Below are positions 41,681 through 54,947 of a stretch of DNA of 64,000 bases, in pieces. The DNA comes from Siderastrea siderea (Eukaryota; Cnidaria; Anthozoa; Scleractinia; Rhizangiidae), in contig OZ034976.1 in NCBI GenBank assembly GCA_964030785.1, positions 2,480,001-2,544,000 on the forward strand, written 5' to 3'. The position numbers were made by a program, and so were the translations under genes. The notes beneath the pieces were generated by a model, which saw only the letters and a list, made by a program, of their open reading frames with translations, did not search any database and had not been told where the DNA came from. Position 1 is the first letter of the stretch; every line of letters begins with the position of its first letter.

Positions 41681-42040
41681 TAAAATATTATTTCAAGTCC
41701 ACTGCCTCATGTTCTGAATTTAGAGACACATCCTCTTATTTTTGCTTGCATTAGCTTGTTTCGAGTTGGTTGCTGAAAAAAAAATTAGTGTAATCCTATG
41801 GAAGTTTATTCTTTGGTAGCTCTTCTTTGTAAGTCTTTTGTTGACACCCCTATGAAAAGTAATCCATAATATATTAACTTTAGCGCGTGCACATGTTTGA
41901 AGGGGTAGCGGGTAATACCGGCTTCCCCACGCAATTCTTGTAAGTTGTCTCAAGTTGCTTTGTGTTGTTGATCAAATAACAATATTCTACACACGATTAT
42001 CAGATCCCCTGTGGCGTTTTACAGAACGGTTCTCTTTAAG

Positions 42041-42092
42041 ATGGAGTTCTGCCTTTTCTTACTGTTTCTGGTGTCCATTGTTTTCGCTGAAG
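42041..42092 (+). CDS. Orphan signal-peptide exon of gene B, unit 1
   Basis: ATG then MEFCLFLLFLVSIVFAEG, and a GTAAAG donor with one base left over, the same phase as gene A exon 1. No gene B vWA exon follows in this unit; the next vWA exon downstream belongs to gene A copy 2 (47,552). Either a dead fragment or an alternative first exon for that copy. The upstream stretch is kept in all three units. Confidence 0.7.
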
Positions 42093-43938
42093 GTAAAGTG
42101 CCTATTTACAAATTTGTTTGTTTGGTTAAGAAAGAGATCCTGGTAATTGAAAAGACGCATGCAATTTTTAGAGTTTCACAGGTGAAGAAGAGTGCCTGAT
42201 TTTAAAACAGAAAAAAATGGATCAATGACATTGGATGGAATTTTGCCCAGATATTGAAAAAAAAGAAAGTCCCATAGGGAAAAATGCTCGGTAGCTTTGA
42301 TTTGAACGGTGATACGCTGGGATCTTATCAACGGATTCAAAAGTCGGAGAACCACGTTGAACCGTACACTCAAGAGTTATTCTTTTACACAACACAACGA
42401 GGCTCTAGATAGAGTTGGTTGATCGATTACCTCCTCGCTATTGGGATCATTAAATGTTGCCTCTTTCACAGTCAATGAGAGTGATCCTCATAAATTCTTA
42501 CAACAAACTGGTCTGCAGTTTAACAAAATAAAATCACTCGATAAAATTAACGTCTTCAAACTCATGATAATGATTTCAGCATCTCCTGTGAGCGCGTAAA
42601 TTTCTGAAATTTTTTTTCTAGTATTTGTCTTTTTTAGTATTCTTTCAGTCTTTATAATGTTTGAGTGTGAAATTGCTTGTCCAGCAGCTTGTCCTGACAT
42701 TGAAGTAATGAGTGGTTACCAGCATGGGAGAGAAATTAGGCCTCTTTTCTCCTTTTACGAGGAGGTACCTCATTAGGAAGAAAGTCAAATCTCAGCTTTG
42801 TGATAACAACCTCTGCCCCCCCCCCCCCCCAAAAGACAAAAAAATAAACAGATTTACCTTAGTGCCTAAATTGGCGAAATGCTAATCAATACATCGTTTC
42901 ATCTCTCAAAACTTATTGAAAGGTGAAATTAATAATACCTGTTCCAGAGAATTCCAAAACGACACATTTTTTCTCAGTTATTTTCTTTGAATCTTTCTAA
43001 TTTGATTTTGGAAATTGTGAATTTCAGTACCTCTCTTGCCATTAGGTAAGAGTGATTTTACTTTAACCCGTGAAATAGCTAGATACTAAACTATTACGCA
43101 CTGTTATATTACACACTAATTCTATTGTTTTCTTTTGTTCAGCTTTCACTAAGGGAAATTCAAAATGCCCCAAACAAATTAGCGAAAACCGGGGAATGGA
43201 AAATTCTTCTTGAAATAATATTCGGCAGATATATTTCCTCGATAAAGAGTCGTTAGGAGCCGAACCCAAGCGGTCCTGTTAGGCCCAGTGCGGACACCGT
43301 ACCTCCCATGTGCCGTACCAAATACATTTTTGCCCCAAGGTCGTATTAAGCGGCGAGCTTTGCCTTACTCCTGAGATGTTACCTTGCCTAATTGAATTCT
43401 GTCGAAAAAAAACTGATTTGCACACCGTTCCACTGCCAAATAACTGCGTACTACTTGGCACGGCACATGAGAACTACGGCGTCTTAACTGGGCCTTACTT
43501 TCGTTTCGCGGGACTCTAGGCGGTTGACTGTCGGTCACCGGGACATCACACACGGATGGCAAACGCCGCCACCATATTGTTTTAAAACTTAACTTGATGA
43601 CTTGTTCCTTATTTTACCTGCCTTTTTACCTTAATTTCTTTCTGAATCTTATTCATGCAAGAAAACTCGTTTTAGTTTATCATGTTAGGCGGTTAAAAAT
43701 TTAGCGTCGAAAGTATTCCACGTTTGTATGGGTTTCTCTTTACTACACCCCGTGATTGGTTTAAAAAAAAACTCGCGACACTTTCTCGACCAATTAAAAC
43801 TAAAATCAAAACATAATAATAATTAATAATTATAATAATAATTTATTACTTTTTAGGCACAAATAAGCGAAGGGATAAGATCAAACCATGACTTGCGCAC
43901 ACACGTTTTCCCGCACTTGACCACTGAGGCATATTACC

Positions 43939-44012
43939 AACCTCGTTTCCAGGACTTTTTCCCCTTTTTAAATTTGGGGAAAAAGGGAAAAAGTCCTGGG
44001 AACGAGGTTGGC
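43939..44012. mobile_element. Small hairpin MITE, unit 2
   Basis: CCAACCTCGTTTCCAGGACT and its inverse form a hairpin of about 74 bp. Copies at 52,631-52,707 and, with a changed centre, at 61,720-61,805. Absent from unit 1. Confidence 0.8.
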
Positions 44013-44174
44013 CTATTACACGTATTTGTTTCGAGTTCTGATTGGTTTATTACATTGTATAGCTTGCGTCTGCTGTGAATTGGCCAGAGCAATTGCTTTG
44101 GTTTTGGTTTTACGACCGGCTAATTTGAAAACCGCTCAATGACAAGCTAGATTACTCTTGGAGGAAAAAAAGAG

Positions 44175-44222
44175 TGCCAGAGTTGGGGTCCGAACCCACG
44201 CGGACAATTCGTCCATCCTGGT
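44175..44222 (-). pseudogene. tRNA-Leu remnant, unit 2
   Basis: Acceptor stem and T arm remain (CCAGAGTTGGGGTCCGAACC and CATCCTGGT), but the whole anticodon and D region is deleted and the T stem has mismatches. Counterpart of the intact tRNA at 34,617. Confidence 0.85.
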
Positions 44223-44721
44223 AATGTTACTACTGTTGATAATTATTTTCAAAATCTCTTAATCCATGCCTTTCTATTCCATGCCTTTGTTCTTAGAGGT
44301 TTACCGACAGAGCAGTTTAGAGTGCGATTTCACGCGCAGCAACATAACTGCAAACTTTTAAAAACGGGGAAGTGCGTATTCGGCCACCCGCGCGCGTGAC
44401 CATGCGCTAAGAAAAGCGCTGTGAAATTTTGGGTAAAGATGAATTTCTTAAAATAAATAATTTATTTATTCAAAGAAGAATTATCGTAATTCAATAAAAT
44501 TATTGTGTAGCACCATGAAATTTACAATTGAATCAAATTTTTACACGCTTCACGAAAATTACATGTAAAGACCATACCACTTTGTTGTCTTGCACACGTC
44601 CAAGATAGCCAAAGATGGCCGGCAATCAAGGGATTATAAAGGGGAAGTTAGAGCATGCAAACCCGGAAAGTACAGGACACATCGAGTTCCACACGGGGGT
44701 TAGCAGCTTTGATAGAGTGGG

Positions 44722-45130
44722 GTGAGTGGGGTGGGGTGGTGTAGTGGTTGCGCGTTGGACTTAAGATCTGAAGGTCGGTGGCTCGACGCCCAGTCCCTGC
44801 CATCGTGTTCAGTTTCCTCAGACAAGAAACTTTACCCCACATTGTCTCTCTCCACCCAGGTGTGTAAATGCGTACTGGTGACATACGTCTGGGGATAACC
44901 CGGCAATGGACATCCAGGGGGAGTAGCAATACTCTCAGTTACTTCATGCTACAGAACCCGGGTTAAGCTCCGGCTCGTGTGGGCCCCCTTGGCTTGTGTG
45001 CGACTTTACCTAGGATGAGGCAAGGTGAGTCCTGACAACAGGAGAAACCTGCTCTCAACGTTTAGCTCAGCTGGTGGAACAAGGCACCGGTATCCCGGGG
45101 GTAATGGGTTCAATTACCGTTACAGTCTTT
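44722..45130 (+). mobile_element. tRNA-derived SINE pair, unit 2
   Basis: Same insertion as at 36,225, carried along by the unit duplication. The second module has an extra base pair in CAGCTGGTGGAACAAGG. Confidence 0.7.
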
Positions 45131-45410
45131 TCCCCCTTTGTTTTTCAGGCTAAAAGGGAGAATTGCTTCAATTGCTTTCACACTTCGAAGATCATTCCAC
45201 TCATTTCAAGTTTGAGCCACAGTTCATATACACGTATGTCTTTCATATATTTATTACTGATAAACGTTATCGTAATACAAGGCCAGTTTGTTTTATAAGT
45301 GCACTTCTTTTCTTTTTTTTCAGGTCGGGATTTGATAAATATTTTCTTGTTTGTTGTCACTTGAACTGTCTGAACTCGTCCTGGTATATCTCAGCCAACG
45401 TTTGTTAAAG

Positions 45411-45535
45411 ATGGACGTCTATCAGCTCCTCCTGTTTGCGTTGGCGATCATCTTTGCTGAAGGTACGTAGGAAAAACAGATCCACAGGAAGTCAAGAGAG
45501 AGAGACAGTCACAGAGAGAGAGAGAAAGAGACAGT

Positions 45536-45572
<37 letters not shown>

Positions 45573-46164
45573 AGAGAGAAAGAGAGAAAGATGTTTATTC
45601 ATTGTATCTGGACCGTGATTACTTCTGAGAGGAGAAAGAAATGAGTAAACGAAAAGGACGGATGAAAAGGTGTTTTCCCACCAAATTTTCGAACCTTTTA
45701 TAAATGGCCACCAAAATGCCCTAACGATGATCGCCTAAAGTAAGGGGGTGGTCGCCTACGAAAAGTCTCAAATGTAGCTAGGTTATGAATAGTAAAAGAA
45801 ATTCGGTATCTTTGACTAGTGATCACGTAAGAGGAGTTGTCAGGTTTAGAACTGGAAATTTAAAAAAACCTGTGGATAAACTGATGCTAAAGTCGCCATC
45901 ATTTAGTCTTAGATCCTACGCGTACGGATATAGATCCTTTTCAGTTTGCGCGCCTAAGCTTTGGAATTCGCTACCTTTTCATATAAAATCTAGCCCTTCA
46001 GTAGACGTTTCTTCTCAAGAAAGCTTTTTATCGAACACTTTATTTTTGTGACTGTAGACTTGTAGTTTTTATTTTTATTTATTTATTTATTTATTTTTTA
46101 AGATTTGATCACATGTAAAGCGCTTTTGGATGTCTTCAGAAAAGGCCCTATATAAATTGTATAA

Positions 46165-46234
<70 letters not shown>

Positions 46235-49200
46235 TCCCGTCTCAGTAGAATAAACTGGTCACTCAGTTGACGCGGGACTCTTGTGCGAAAAAGCGATTGT
46301 CTATTACGACCCGTCCTACCTGGCGTTAAAAATGGTTTTTCATTTATCCGGCACTTTCATCTGTCTATTTCTGATCTTTCTCAATCAGTAAATCGACGGG
46401 TAGGAAGACCGCCGTATCGATCCGTCGACGAGTATCTAACGTTAGGACGAGTTGTTCATCTATGATAAGACGCCGATCATATTAGACGATCGCGCGAGTT
46501 GTCGATCTGTTTACATATATAGTTAGCTGTTTTCTTATATATGTAGTCTTCATAGGAGCCAGAACGTTTCAGTATTTTCGCTTTGTCAATGTTATTAAAA
46601 CACCTGTTCCGTCAAATGGTCAGTCTGGCCTTTGAGATACCACAAGAAATGCATGTCGGAGTAATAATGCTGCTTATTCCCTTTATGATACAAAACCAGA
46701 AAGTCCTAGCACCGATGACTTAACAAGGACCTACCACGTCTGGTAAAACTTCATTGGCTTCCGATTTCCTACCGTGTTGTGTTCAAGTTACTTTTGTTGG
46801 TTTTGAAAGCTCTAAATGGTCTTGGCCCTCGGTATCTGGTCGAATTACCTCAGGACACTTCATTCAAATTCCTTAGAACTTCTTTTGCAACAGAAATCCA
46901 ATACTAAAACATATGGCGACAGGGCATTTTCCACATGTGCCCCTAGACTGTGGAATAGTATGCCCTTAGACATTCGTAAATCGAACAGTGTTTCGATTTA
47001 AAAAAAAAACAATTAAAGACCTACCTTTTTAGGAAATTTATTAATAATGGTTTATATCTTCTTATTTCTATTTTTGTTTATTAATATATAGACAAGAGCG
47101 TTTTAGTGAAAAACAGACCACTCGTAAATTTCATACGAAACTACATCCGGAACTCGAGTGGCGTATTTTCCATATCCTCACTAGTGAGGATATCGATGAC
47201 GTCATTTCCCGCTTTTACACTGCTGTTTGTGCAAAAATACTCTTTTCTATATAATAAAAAGAAAATTACACGGTGGCTTGAAGATATAAATTTTATTTTC
47301 TCGTGGTAAAAAACAATATTTTACTCACTCGCTGCGCTCTTTCGTAAGATATTGTTTTTACCACTCGAAAATAAAATTCATATCTTCGCACCGCCGTGTA
47401 ATATCCTCTATATATTTATTATTATAAAATTATTATTTTTAACATTGTTGTAAAGCGCCACGAACAACTAGTGGATTTGAGCGCTATAAAAGTGTTTAAC
47501 TAATTAATTAACCTAACCATTCAAACATTTAGACTTGTTTTATTTTAACAGGAAAACAAGAAAAATGCAGCACAAAGATTGACCTAGCTATCGTTTTAGA
47601 CGCTTCTGGGAGCATTGGCGAAGCGAACTTTAACATGGCCAAAGACTTCGCCAAAGAACTGTGCAGACGATTCGTGATCTCCAGAGACAAAGTTCACGTA
47701 TCTATTGTCTCTTATTCTCAGTATGTCCATTTAATGCCCAAGTTCAGTGATTACTATGATGAGAAGTCGCTCGAAAATGCTTTGAATAACCAGCATCTCT
47801 ACGAAGCTTCCTCGACCAGTACTGGCAGGACATTGAAAGTTATCTATTTTGACGTGTTTAATGAGAAGAGGGGCGGAGCGAGAACTGAGGAGCTTGGTGA
47901 GCAGTTGAGCAGTTCTTTATCGTTCATTCATTTTATGTTCCAGCAATGCTTGCTGTACAGTCCTGTATATACAAACGTAATGCATACGAAATTCGGCGAA
48001 ATTCAAATAAGCGAAGTTTCGTTGCAAACAAAATATCGCCGAAATTCCACAGTTTTTTCAGAAATCTATTCTTTACGTTTCGGCGCGGACAATTTCGCGA
48101 TTGGCGAAAACACGAATGTCTAAAGACATGGTTAGAGCCTAATTTGCATAAAATCTACTCAGCTGTTCATAACTTTGTGGATCATTTGCTGAAAAGCTCT
48201 CAAACTTTGCACCCATTTAAAACGTGATGGCCTTAACTCAATATTTAAACTTAAGTGCCCAACGCTTGTGTCACGTGACCAGTGAAGGATGATTAAGGGT
48301 CAAAATCTTTAGAGTGAAATGGGGAATATAAAATGAGTCATGGGTGTCATTCTTTTACATCCAAAGAGCTTATAATGAATTCGCCTTGTGAGATTGTCTA
48401 TTTTATTTATATTAGAAATTATTAAAGCATTAATTAAGTCACGTGACCTATTTTCGTGATTTGTAGGATTTCTACTTTAATAATATCGACACGTTTAAAA
48501 GGCGAATTTATGATGGCCGCTTAGCATGTAAAAGAATGACACCCAAAAAGATTTCATTTTATTTCATTTTATATTCCCCATTTCACTCTGAAAATGTTAA
48601 CCGAGACCCAAATGATTGACCCTTGAAGTCAAAACTGAGTTAGGGTCATCAGTTTTTCCACAGTTGCCAAGTTTGAGAGTTTTTCGGCAGATTTCCGCAG
48701 AGTTATGACTTTTGGGCAAATTTTGTGCAAATTAGGCCCAAACCTTGCCTTAAGTGGCCTGAGGTTCGCAGTTGTGAACGAAAATTCTCGTGAACTTTCG
48801 TTTGCCTAAAGCAAAAGTTCGTATGCAGGAGCTAAAGGTTCATGAGTGTTAAAAGAAAATTCGCCTACATTCAGCGAAAATTCGCCAGCCGACATTAAAT
48901 GTAACTGTCATTCACTCTCAGAGCTCTGAATTAGCTAGCGCAGAACTTGCGATCATGAAAGACCTTCGGTTCCAAAGTGGTTATCCAAGTTGCCGGTGAG
49001 CCAACTTTAAACTAGCATTAACTCATACAATTTTGTTTTGATTTGGCAAAAAAAGAAAACGTAAGGTCACCCCAACATTTCATACTTTCCAAGTAAGTGT
49101 CAATGCATGTAAATCATAGCCAGAGGAACCGCCACGTAAATGTATTTTATTTCGAAACTCCATTTCTTAGCACATGCATGGCGATGTCTCGGGCGTTCAG

Positions 49201-49773
49201 CAGCCCTCTCTCTGATTGTTTTGAATAAGGTACCTCATGCTTGAGCGAAATCCCGAGCATTTTCCTTTCATATTTCTCTGAGTAAATGCTAAGTTTTGAA
49301 GTGATCCCTTGCTCAGCGTCCAAGTTTGGCATCCGGTACGTTAACTAATGGATAGTACATACTTTTAACAGTTTCTTATTTGAGTTAGGCTTGGACGAAT
49401 CTCTTTATCCTTGAGGATTACCTGTTTCTCCCAAAGGCAGCAATTCTTGTCTTATTTTTTTCAAAACACTTTTGTTCCATTGTATTTTTAACTTCTTCAA
49501 TTTGTTTTCTCTTTCATCACAGATGTAAAAAAGGTGACCATCGTCGTTACAGATGGTTACAGCACGACTGGAGTCGAATTTGTGAAAGACAAGGCTAACC
49601 TTATGAAGAACGCTGGAATTGAAATATTTGCAATCGGGATTACCAAGAGAATGAGAGACGAAGAATTGGTTATTTTATCAAGTGAACCTGTTAAAAATCA
49701 TTTCTTCAGGCTTTCTGATTCAAACTCTGTTAAAGGAATAGCCGACTCTATCATTAAGCAAGTGTGCAAATAG
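45411..49773 (+). CDS. Secreted vWA-domain protein, gene A copy 2
   Basis: Exons 45411-45462, 47552-47896 and 49523-49773; 215 aa, intact. Differs from copy 1 at a few residues: SDYYD for SDCYD, KVIYFD for KVVYFD, VTIVVTDG, and KDKANLMKN for KDNANLLKN. The MIDAS residues (DASGS, the TG pair, TDG) and the two domain-closing cysteines are unchanged. All splice sites are kept (GTACG, ACAG, GTGAG, CACAG). The orphan gene B signal exon at 42,041 lies upstream with the same phase and could act as a second start. Confidence 0.9.
45493..45590 (+). repeat. GA microsatellite, unit 2
   Basis: Two ACAGTCACAGAG interruptions, then a longer GA run than in unit 1. Confidence 0.9.
45785..46051 (+). mobile_element. 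LINE 3' remnant, unit 2
   Basis: 88-codon frame with YRSFSVCAPKLWNSLPFHIK. Only the very C-terminal end of a CR1/L2-type ORF2 is left. Confidence 0.75.
46164..46232 (+). repeat. TTA microsatellite, unit 2
   Basis: About 22 TTA triplets in gene A intron 1; about 15 in unit 3 (54,898-54,944), absent in unit 1 together with about 80 bp before it. Confidence 0.9.
46816..47001 (+). mobile_element. Second LINE 3' remnant, unit 2
   Basis: Carries TYGDRAFSTCAPRLWNSMPL. A small deletion removed part of the frame seen in unit 1. Confidence 0.7.
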
Positions 49774-50374
49774 CGATATATTGCATGAGTTTACAGCTGT
49801 CTTGTTAGAGGGGTCATGTCTTGAACGAAGGTGTTTACCATCGGAGGCGGCAAAATGTAGCCTTCACTCCAGAGAATATGTCCTCTAGAACAAACTCCCT
49901 AGAGCAAGAGGAAAGAGAGCAGGCCTAAATAACCATAAATCATACCTTTTAAATAGCGAAGAAATTATTCGTAATTTTAGTAAATTGCTGTAACTGTTAC
50001 GAACAATTTTCTTATCGTAGAGCCATATCCGAGCCAACAGAAAAAAGGGGGAAAAATAGGTCAATCACAAACTTCCGTATATATTGCTTGTCTTCAGAGG
50101 GCGTTATGACTTCAGTGGTAAAAGGGACAAAGTGTTTTGTGTGCTTACTTTATTAGATATTTGTTCGGAAAATGTTCGCCTCTTCAGCCATTGAACACTT
50201 GGAGGGACAAACAAGCTTAATTTTGGGTGACTGTTTGATCGTATAACCAGTCTTTAGCACAAGATTATCGATGTAGAGCCGGGGCAACGACGCCCTTGCC
50301 TTTATTCAAATTACCTCCTAGGACAGACCCTTTTGTATTTCGCAGCGGCATAACACTTGTTCGTTTAAAACAGC

Positions 50375-50380
50375 AATAAA
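50375..50380 (+). terminator. Polyadenylation signal, gene A copy 2
   Basis: AATAAA in the same position relative to the gene as in copy 1. Confidence 0.5.
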
Positions 50381-50739
50381 TAAAATATTATTTCAAGTCC
50401 ACTGCCTCGTGTTCTAAATTTACAGACACATCCTCTTATTTTTGCTTGCATTAGCTTGTTTCGAGTTGGTTCCTGAAAAAAAATTAGTGTAATCCTATGG
50501 ATGTTTATTCTTTGGTAGCTCTTCTTTGTAAGTCTTTTGTTCACACCCCTATGAAAAGTAATCCATAATATATTAACTTTAGCGCGTGCACATGTTTGAA
50601 GGGGTAGCGGGTAATACCGGCTTCCCCACGCAATTCTTGTAAGTTGTCTCAAGTTGCTTTGTGTTGTTGATCAAATAACAATATTCTATACACGATTATC
50701 AGATCCCCTGTGGCGTTTTACAGAACGGTTCTCTTTAAG

Positions 50740-50791
50740 ATGGAGTTCTGCCTTTTCTTACTGTTTCTGGTGTCCGTTGTTTTCACTGAAG
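50740..50791 (+). CDS. Orphan signal-peptide exon of gene B, unit 2
   Basis: Same as the exon at 42,041, with SVVFTEG at the end (Ala to Thr before the predicted cleavage region). The donor GTAAAG is kept. The next vWA exon is gene A copy 3 (56,265). Confidence 0.7.
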
Positions 50792-52630
50792 GTAAAGTGC
50801 CTATTTACAAATTTGTTTGTTTGGTTAAGAAAGAAATCCTGGTAATTGAAAAGACGCATGCAATTTTTAGAGTTTCACAGGTGAAGAAGAGTGCCTGATT
50901 TTAAAACAGAAAAAAATGGATCAATGACATTGGATGGAATTTTGCCCAGATATTGAAAAAAAAGAATGTCCCATAGGGAAAAATGCTCGGTAGCTTTGAT
51001 TTGAACGATGATACGCTGGGATCTTATCAACGGATTCAAAAGTCGGAGAACCACGTTGAACCGTACACTCAAGAGTTATTCTTTTACACAACACAACGAG
51101 GCTCTAGATAGAGTTGGTTGATCGATTACCTCCTCGCTATTGGGATCATTAAATGTTGCCTCTTTCACAGTCAATGAGAGTGATCCTCATAAATTCTTAC
51201 AACAAACTGGTCTGCAGTTTAACAAAATAAAATCACTCGATAAAATTAACGTCTTCAAACTCATGATAATGATTTCAGCATCTCCTGTGAGCGCGTAAAT
51301 TTCTGAAATTTTTTTTCTAGTATTTGTCTTTTTTAGTATTCTTTCAGTCTTTATAATGTTTGAGTGTGAAATTGCTTGTCCAGCAGCTTGTCCTGACATT
51401 GAAGTAATGAGTGGTTACCAGCATGGGAGAGAAATTAGGCCTCTTTTCTCCTTTTACGAGGAGGTACCTCATTAGGAAGAAAGTCAAATCTCAGCTTTGT
51501 AATAACAACCTCCGCCCCCCCCCCCCCCAAAAAAAAAAGACAAAAAAATAAACAGATTTACCTTAGTGCCTAAATTGGCGAAATGCTAATCAATACATCG
51601 TTTCATCTCTCAAAACTTATTGAAAGGTGAAATTAATAATACCTCTTCCAGAGAATTCCAAAACGACACATTTTTTCTCAGTTATTTTCTTTGAATCTTT
51701 CTAATTTAATTTTGGAAATTGTGAATTTCAGTACCTCTCTTGCCATTAGGTAAGAGTGATTTTACTTTAACCCGTGAATTAGATACTAAACTATTGCGCA
51801 CTGTTATATTACACACTAATTCTATTGTTTCTTTTGTTCACCTTTCACTAAGGGAAATTCAAAATGCCCCAAACAAATTAGCGAAAACCGGGGAATGGAA
51901 AATTCTTCTTGAAATAATATTCGGCAGATATGTTTCCTCGATAAAGAGTCGTTAGGAGCCGAACCCAAGCGGTCCTGTTAGGCCCAGTTCAGACGCCGTA
52001 CTTCCCATGTGCCGTACCAAATACATTTTTGCCCCAAGGTCGTATTAAGCGGCGAGCTTTGCCTTACTCCTGAGAGGTTACCTTGCCTAATTGAATTCTG
52101 TCGAAAAAAAACTGATTTGGACACCGTTCCACTGCCAAATAACTGCGTACTACTTGGCACGGCACATGAGAAGTACGGCGGCTTAACTGGGCCTTACTTT
52201 CGTTTCGCGGGACTCTAGGCGGTTGACTGTCGGTCACCGGAACATCACACACGGATGGCAAACGCCGCCACCATATTGTTTTAAAACTTAACCTGATGAC
52301 TTGTTCCTTATTTTACCTGCCTTTTTACCTTAATTTCTTTCTGAATCTTATTCATGCAAGAAAACTCGTTTATCATGTTAGGCGGTTTAAAATTTAGCGT
52401 CGAAAGTATTTCACTTTTGTAGGGGTTTCTCTTTACTACACCCCGTGATTGGTTTAAAAAAAAAAAAAACTCGCGACACTTTCTCGACCAATTAAAAGTA
52501 AAATCAAAACATAATAATAATTAATAGTCATAATAATTTATTACTTTTTAGGCACAAATAAGCGAAGGGATATGATCAAACCATGACTTGCTCACACACG
52601 TTTTCCCGCACTTGACCACCGAGGCCTATT

Positions 52631-52707
52631 ACCAACCTCGTTCCCAGGACTTTTTCCCTTTTTTAAATTTGGGGAAAAAGGGAAAAAGTCCTGGGAACGA
52701 GGTTGGC
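52631..52707. mobile_element. Small hairpin MITE, unit 3
   Basis: Same as at 43,939, with CCTCGTTCCCAGGACTTTTT and inverse. Confidence 0.8.
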
Positions 52708-52869
52708 CTATTACACGTATTTGTTTCGAGTTCTGATTGGTTTATTGCATTGTATAGCTTGCGTCTGCTGTGAATTGGCCAGAGCAATTGCTTTGGTTTT
52801 GGTTTTACGACCGGCTAATTTGAAAACCGCTCAATGACAAGCTAGATTACTCTTGGAGGAAAAAAAAAG

Positions 52870-52917
52870 TGCCAGAGTTGGGGTCCGAACCCACGCGGAC
52901 AATTCCTCCATCCTGGT
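52870..52917 (-). pseudogene. tRNA-Leu remnant, unit 3
   Basis: Same deletion as the unit 2 remnant, with one further base change (AATTCCTCC). Confidence 0.85.
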
Positions 52918-53415
52918 AATGTTACTACTGTTGATAATTATTTTCAAAATCTCTTAATCCATGCCTTTCTATTCCATGCCTTTGTTATTAGAGGTTTACC
53001 GACAGAGCAGTTTAGAGTGCGATTTCACGCGCAGCAACATAACTGCAAACTTTTAAAAACGGGGAAGTGCGTATTCGGCCACCCGCGCGCGTGACCATGC
53101 GCTAAGAAAAACGCTGTGAAATTTTGGGTAAAGATGAATTTCTTAAAATAAATAATTTATTTATTCAAAGAAGAATTATCGTAATTCAATAAAATTATTG
53201 TGTAGCACCATGAAATTTACAATTGAATCAAATTTTTACACGCTTCACGAAAATTACATGTAAAGACCATACCACTTTGTTGTCTTGCACACGTCCAAGA
53301 TAGCCAAAGATGGCCGGCAATCAAGGGATTATAAAGGGGAAGTTAGAGCATGCAAACCCGGAAAGTACAGGACACATCGAGTTCCACACGGGGGTTAGCA
53401 GCTTTGATAGAGTGG

Positions 53416-53825
53416 GGTGAGTGGGGTGGGGTGGTGTAGTGGTTGCGCGTTGGACTTAAGATCTGAAGGTCGGTGGCTCGACGCCCAGTCCCTGCCATCG
53501 TGTTCAGTTTCCTCAGACAAGAAACTTTACCCCACATTGTCTCTCTCCACCCAGGTGTGTAAATGCGCACTGGTGACATACTTCTGGGGATAGCCCGGCA
53601 ATGGACATCCAGGGGGAGTAGCAATACTCTCAGTTACTTCATGCTACAGAACCCGGGTTAAGCTCCGGCTCGTGTGGACCCCCTTGGCTTGTGTGCGACT
53701 TTACCTAGGATGAGGCAAGGTGAGTCCTGACAACAGGAGAAACCTGCTCTCAACGTTTAGCTCAGCTGGTGGAACAAGGCACCGGTATCCCGGGGGTAAT
53801 GGGTTCAATTACCGTTACAGTCTTT
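53416..53825 (+). mobile_element. tRNA-derived SINE pair, unit 3
   Basis: Same insertion as in units 1 and 2, nearly identical to the unit 2 copy. Confidence 0.7.
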
Positions 53826-54104
53826 TTCCTTTTGTTTTTCAGGCTAAAAGGGAGAATTGATTCAATTGCTTTCACACTTCGAAGATCATTCCACTCATTT
53901 CAAGTTTGAGCCACAGTTCATATACACGTATGTCTTTCATATATTTATTACTGATAAACGTTATCGTAATACAAGGCCAGTTTGTTTTATAAGTGCACTT
54001 CTTTTCTTTTTTTTCAGGTCGGGATTTGATAAATATTTTCTTGTTTGTTGTCACTTGAACTGTCTGAACTCGTCCTGGTATATCTCAGCCAACGTTTGTT
54101 AAAG

Positions 54105-54229
54105 ATGGACGTCTATCAGCTCCTCCTGTTTGCGTTGGCGATCATCTTTGCTGAAGGTACGTAGGAAAAACAGAACCACAGGAAGTCAAGAGAGAGAGAC
54201 AGTCACACAGAGAGAGAGAAAGAGACAGT

Positions 54230-54306
<77 letters not shown>

Positions 54307-54898
54307 AGTGAGAAAGAGAGAAAGTTGTTTTTTCATTGTATCTGGACCGTGATTACTTCTGAGAGGAGAAAGAAATGAGTAAACGAAAAGGGCGGATGAA
54401 AAGGTGTTTTCCCACCAAATTTTCGAACCTTTTATAAATGGCCACCAAAATGCCCTAACGATGATCGCCTAAAGTAAGGGGGTGGTCGCCTACGAAAAGT
54501 CTCAAATGTAGCTAGGTTATGAATAGTAAAAGAAATTCGGTATCTTTGACTAGTGATCACGTAAGAGGAGTTGTCAGGTTTAGAACTGGAAATTTAAAAA
54601 AACCTGTGGATAAACTGATGCTAAAGTCGCCATCATTTAGTCTTAGATCCTACGCGTACGGATATAGATCCTTTTCAGTTTGCGCGCCTAAGCTTTGGAA
54701 TTCGCTACCTTTTCATATAAAATCTAGCCCTTCAGTAGACGTTTCTTCTCAAGAAAGCTTTTTATCGAACACTTTATTTTTGTGACTGTAGACTTGTAGT
54801 TTTTATTTTTATTTATTTATTTATTTATTTTTTAAGATTTGATCACATGTAAAGCGCTTTTGGATGTCTTCAGAAAAGGCCCTATATAAATTGTATAA

Positions 54899-54947
<49 letters not shown>

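Larger units (their letters stand above)
34250..43151 (+). repeat. Tandem array unit 1
   Basis: Shares order and about 95-99% identity (judged by eye) with 43,152-51,850 and 51,851-61,168. The order is tRNA-Leu or its remnant, SINE pair, gene A exon 1, LINE remnants, vWA exon, foldback element, exon 3, gene B signal exon. The left edge is taken where similarity with units 2 and 3 resumes (TTTTTACCTTAATTTCTTTC). Confidence 0.85.
43152..51850 (+). repeat. Tandem array unit 2
   Basis: About 8.70 kb. Begins at the junction TTTCACTA/AGGGAAATTC, where an intron sequence of gene B meets the middle of segment X. The anchor position in the vWA exon is 8,706 bp after that of unit 1. Confidence 0.88.
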
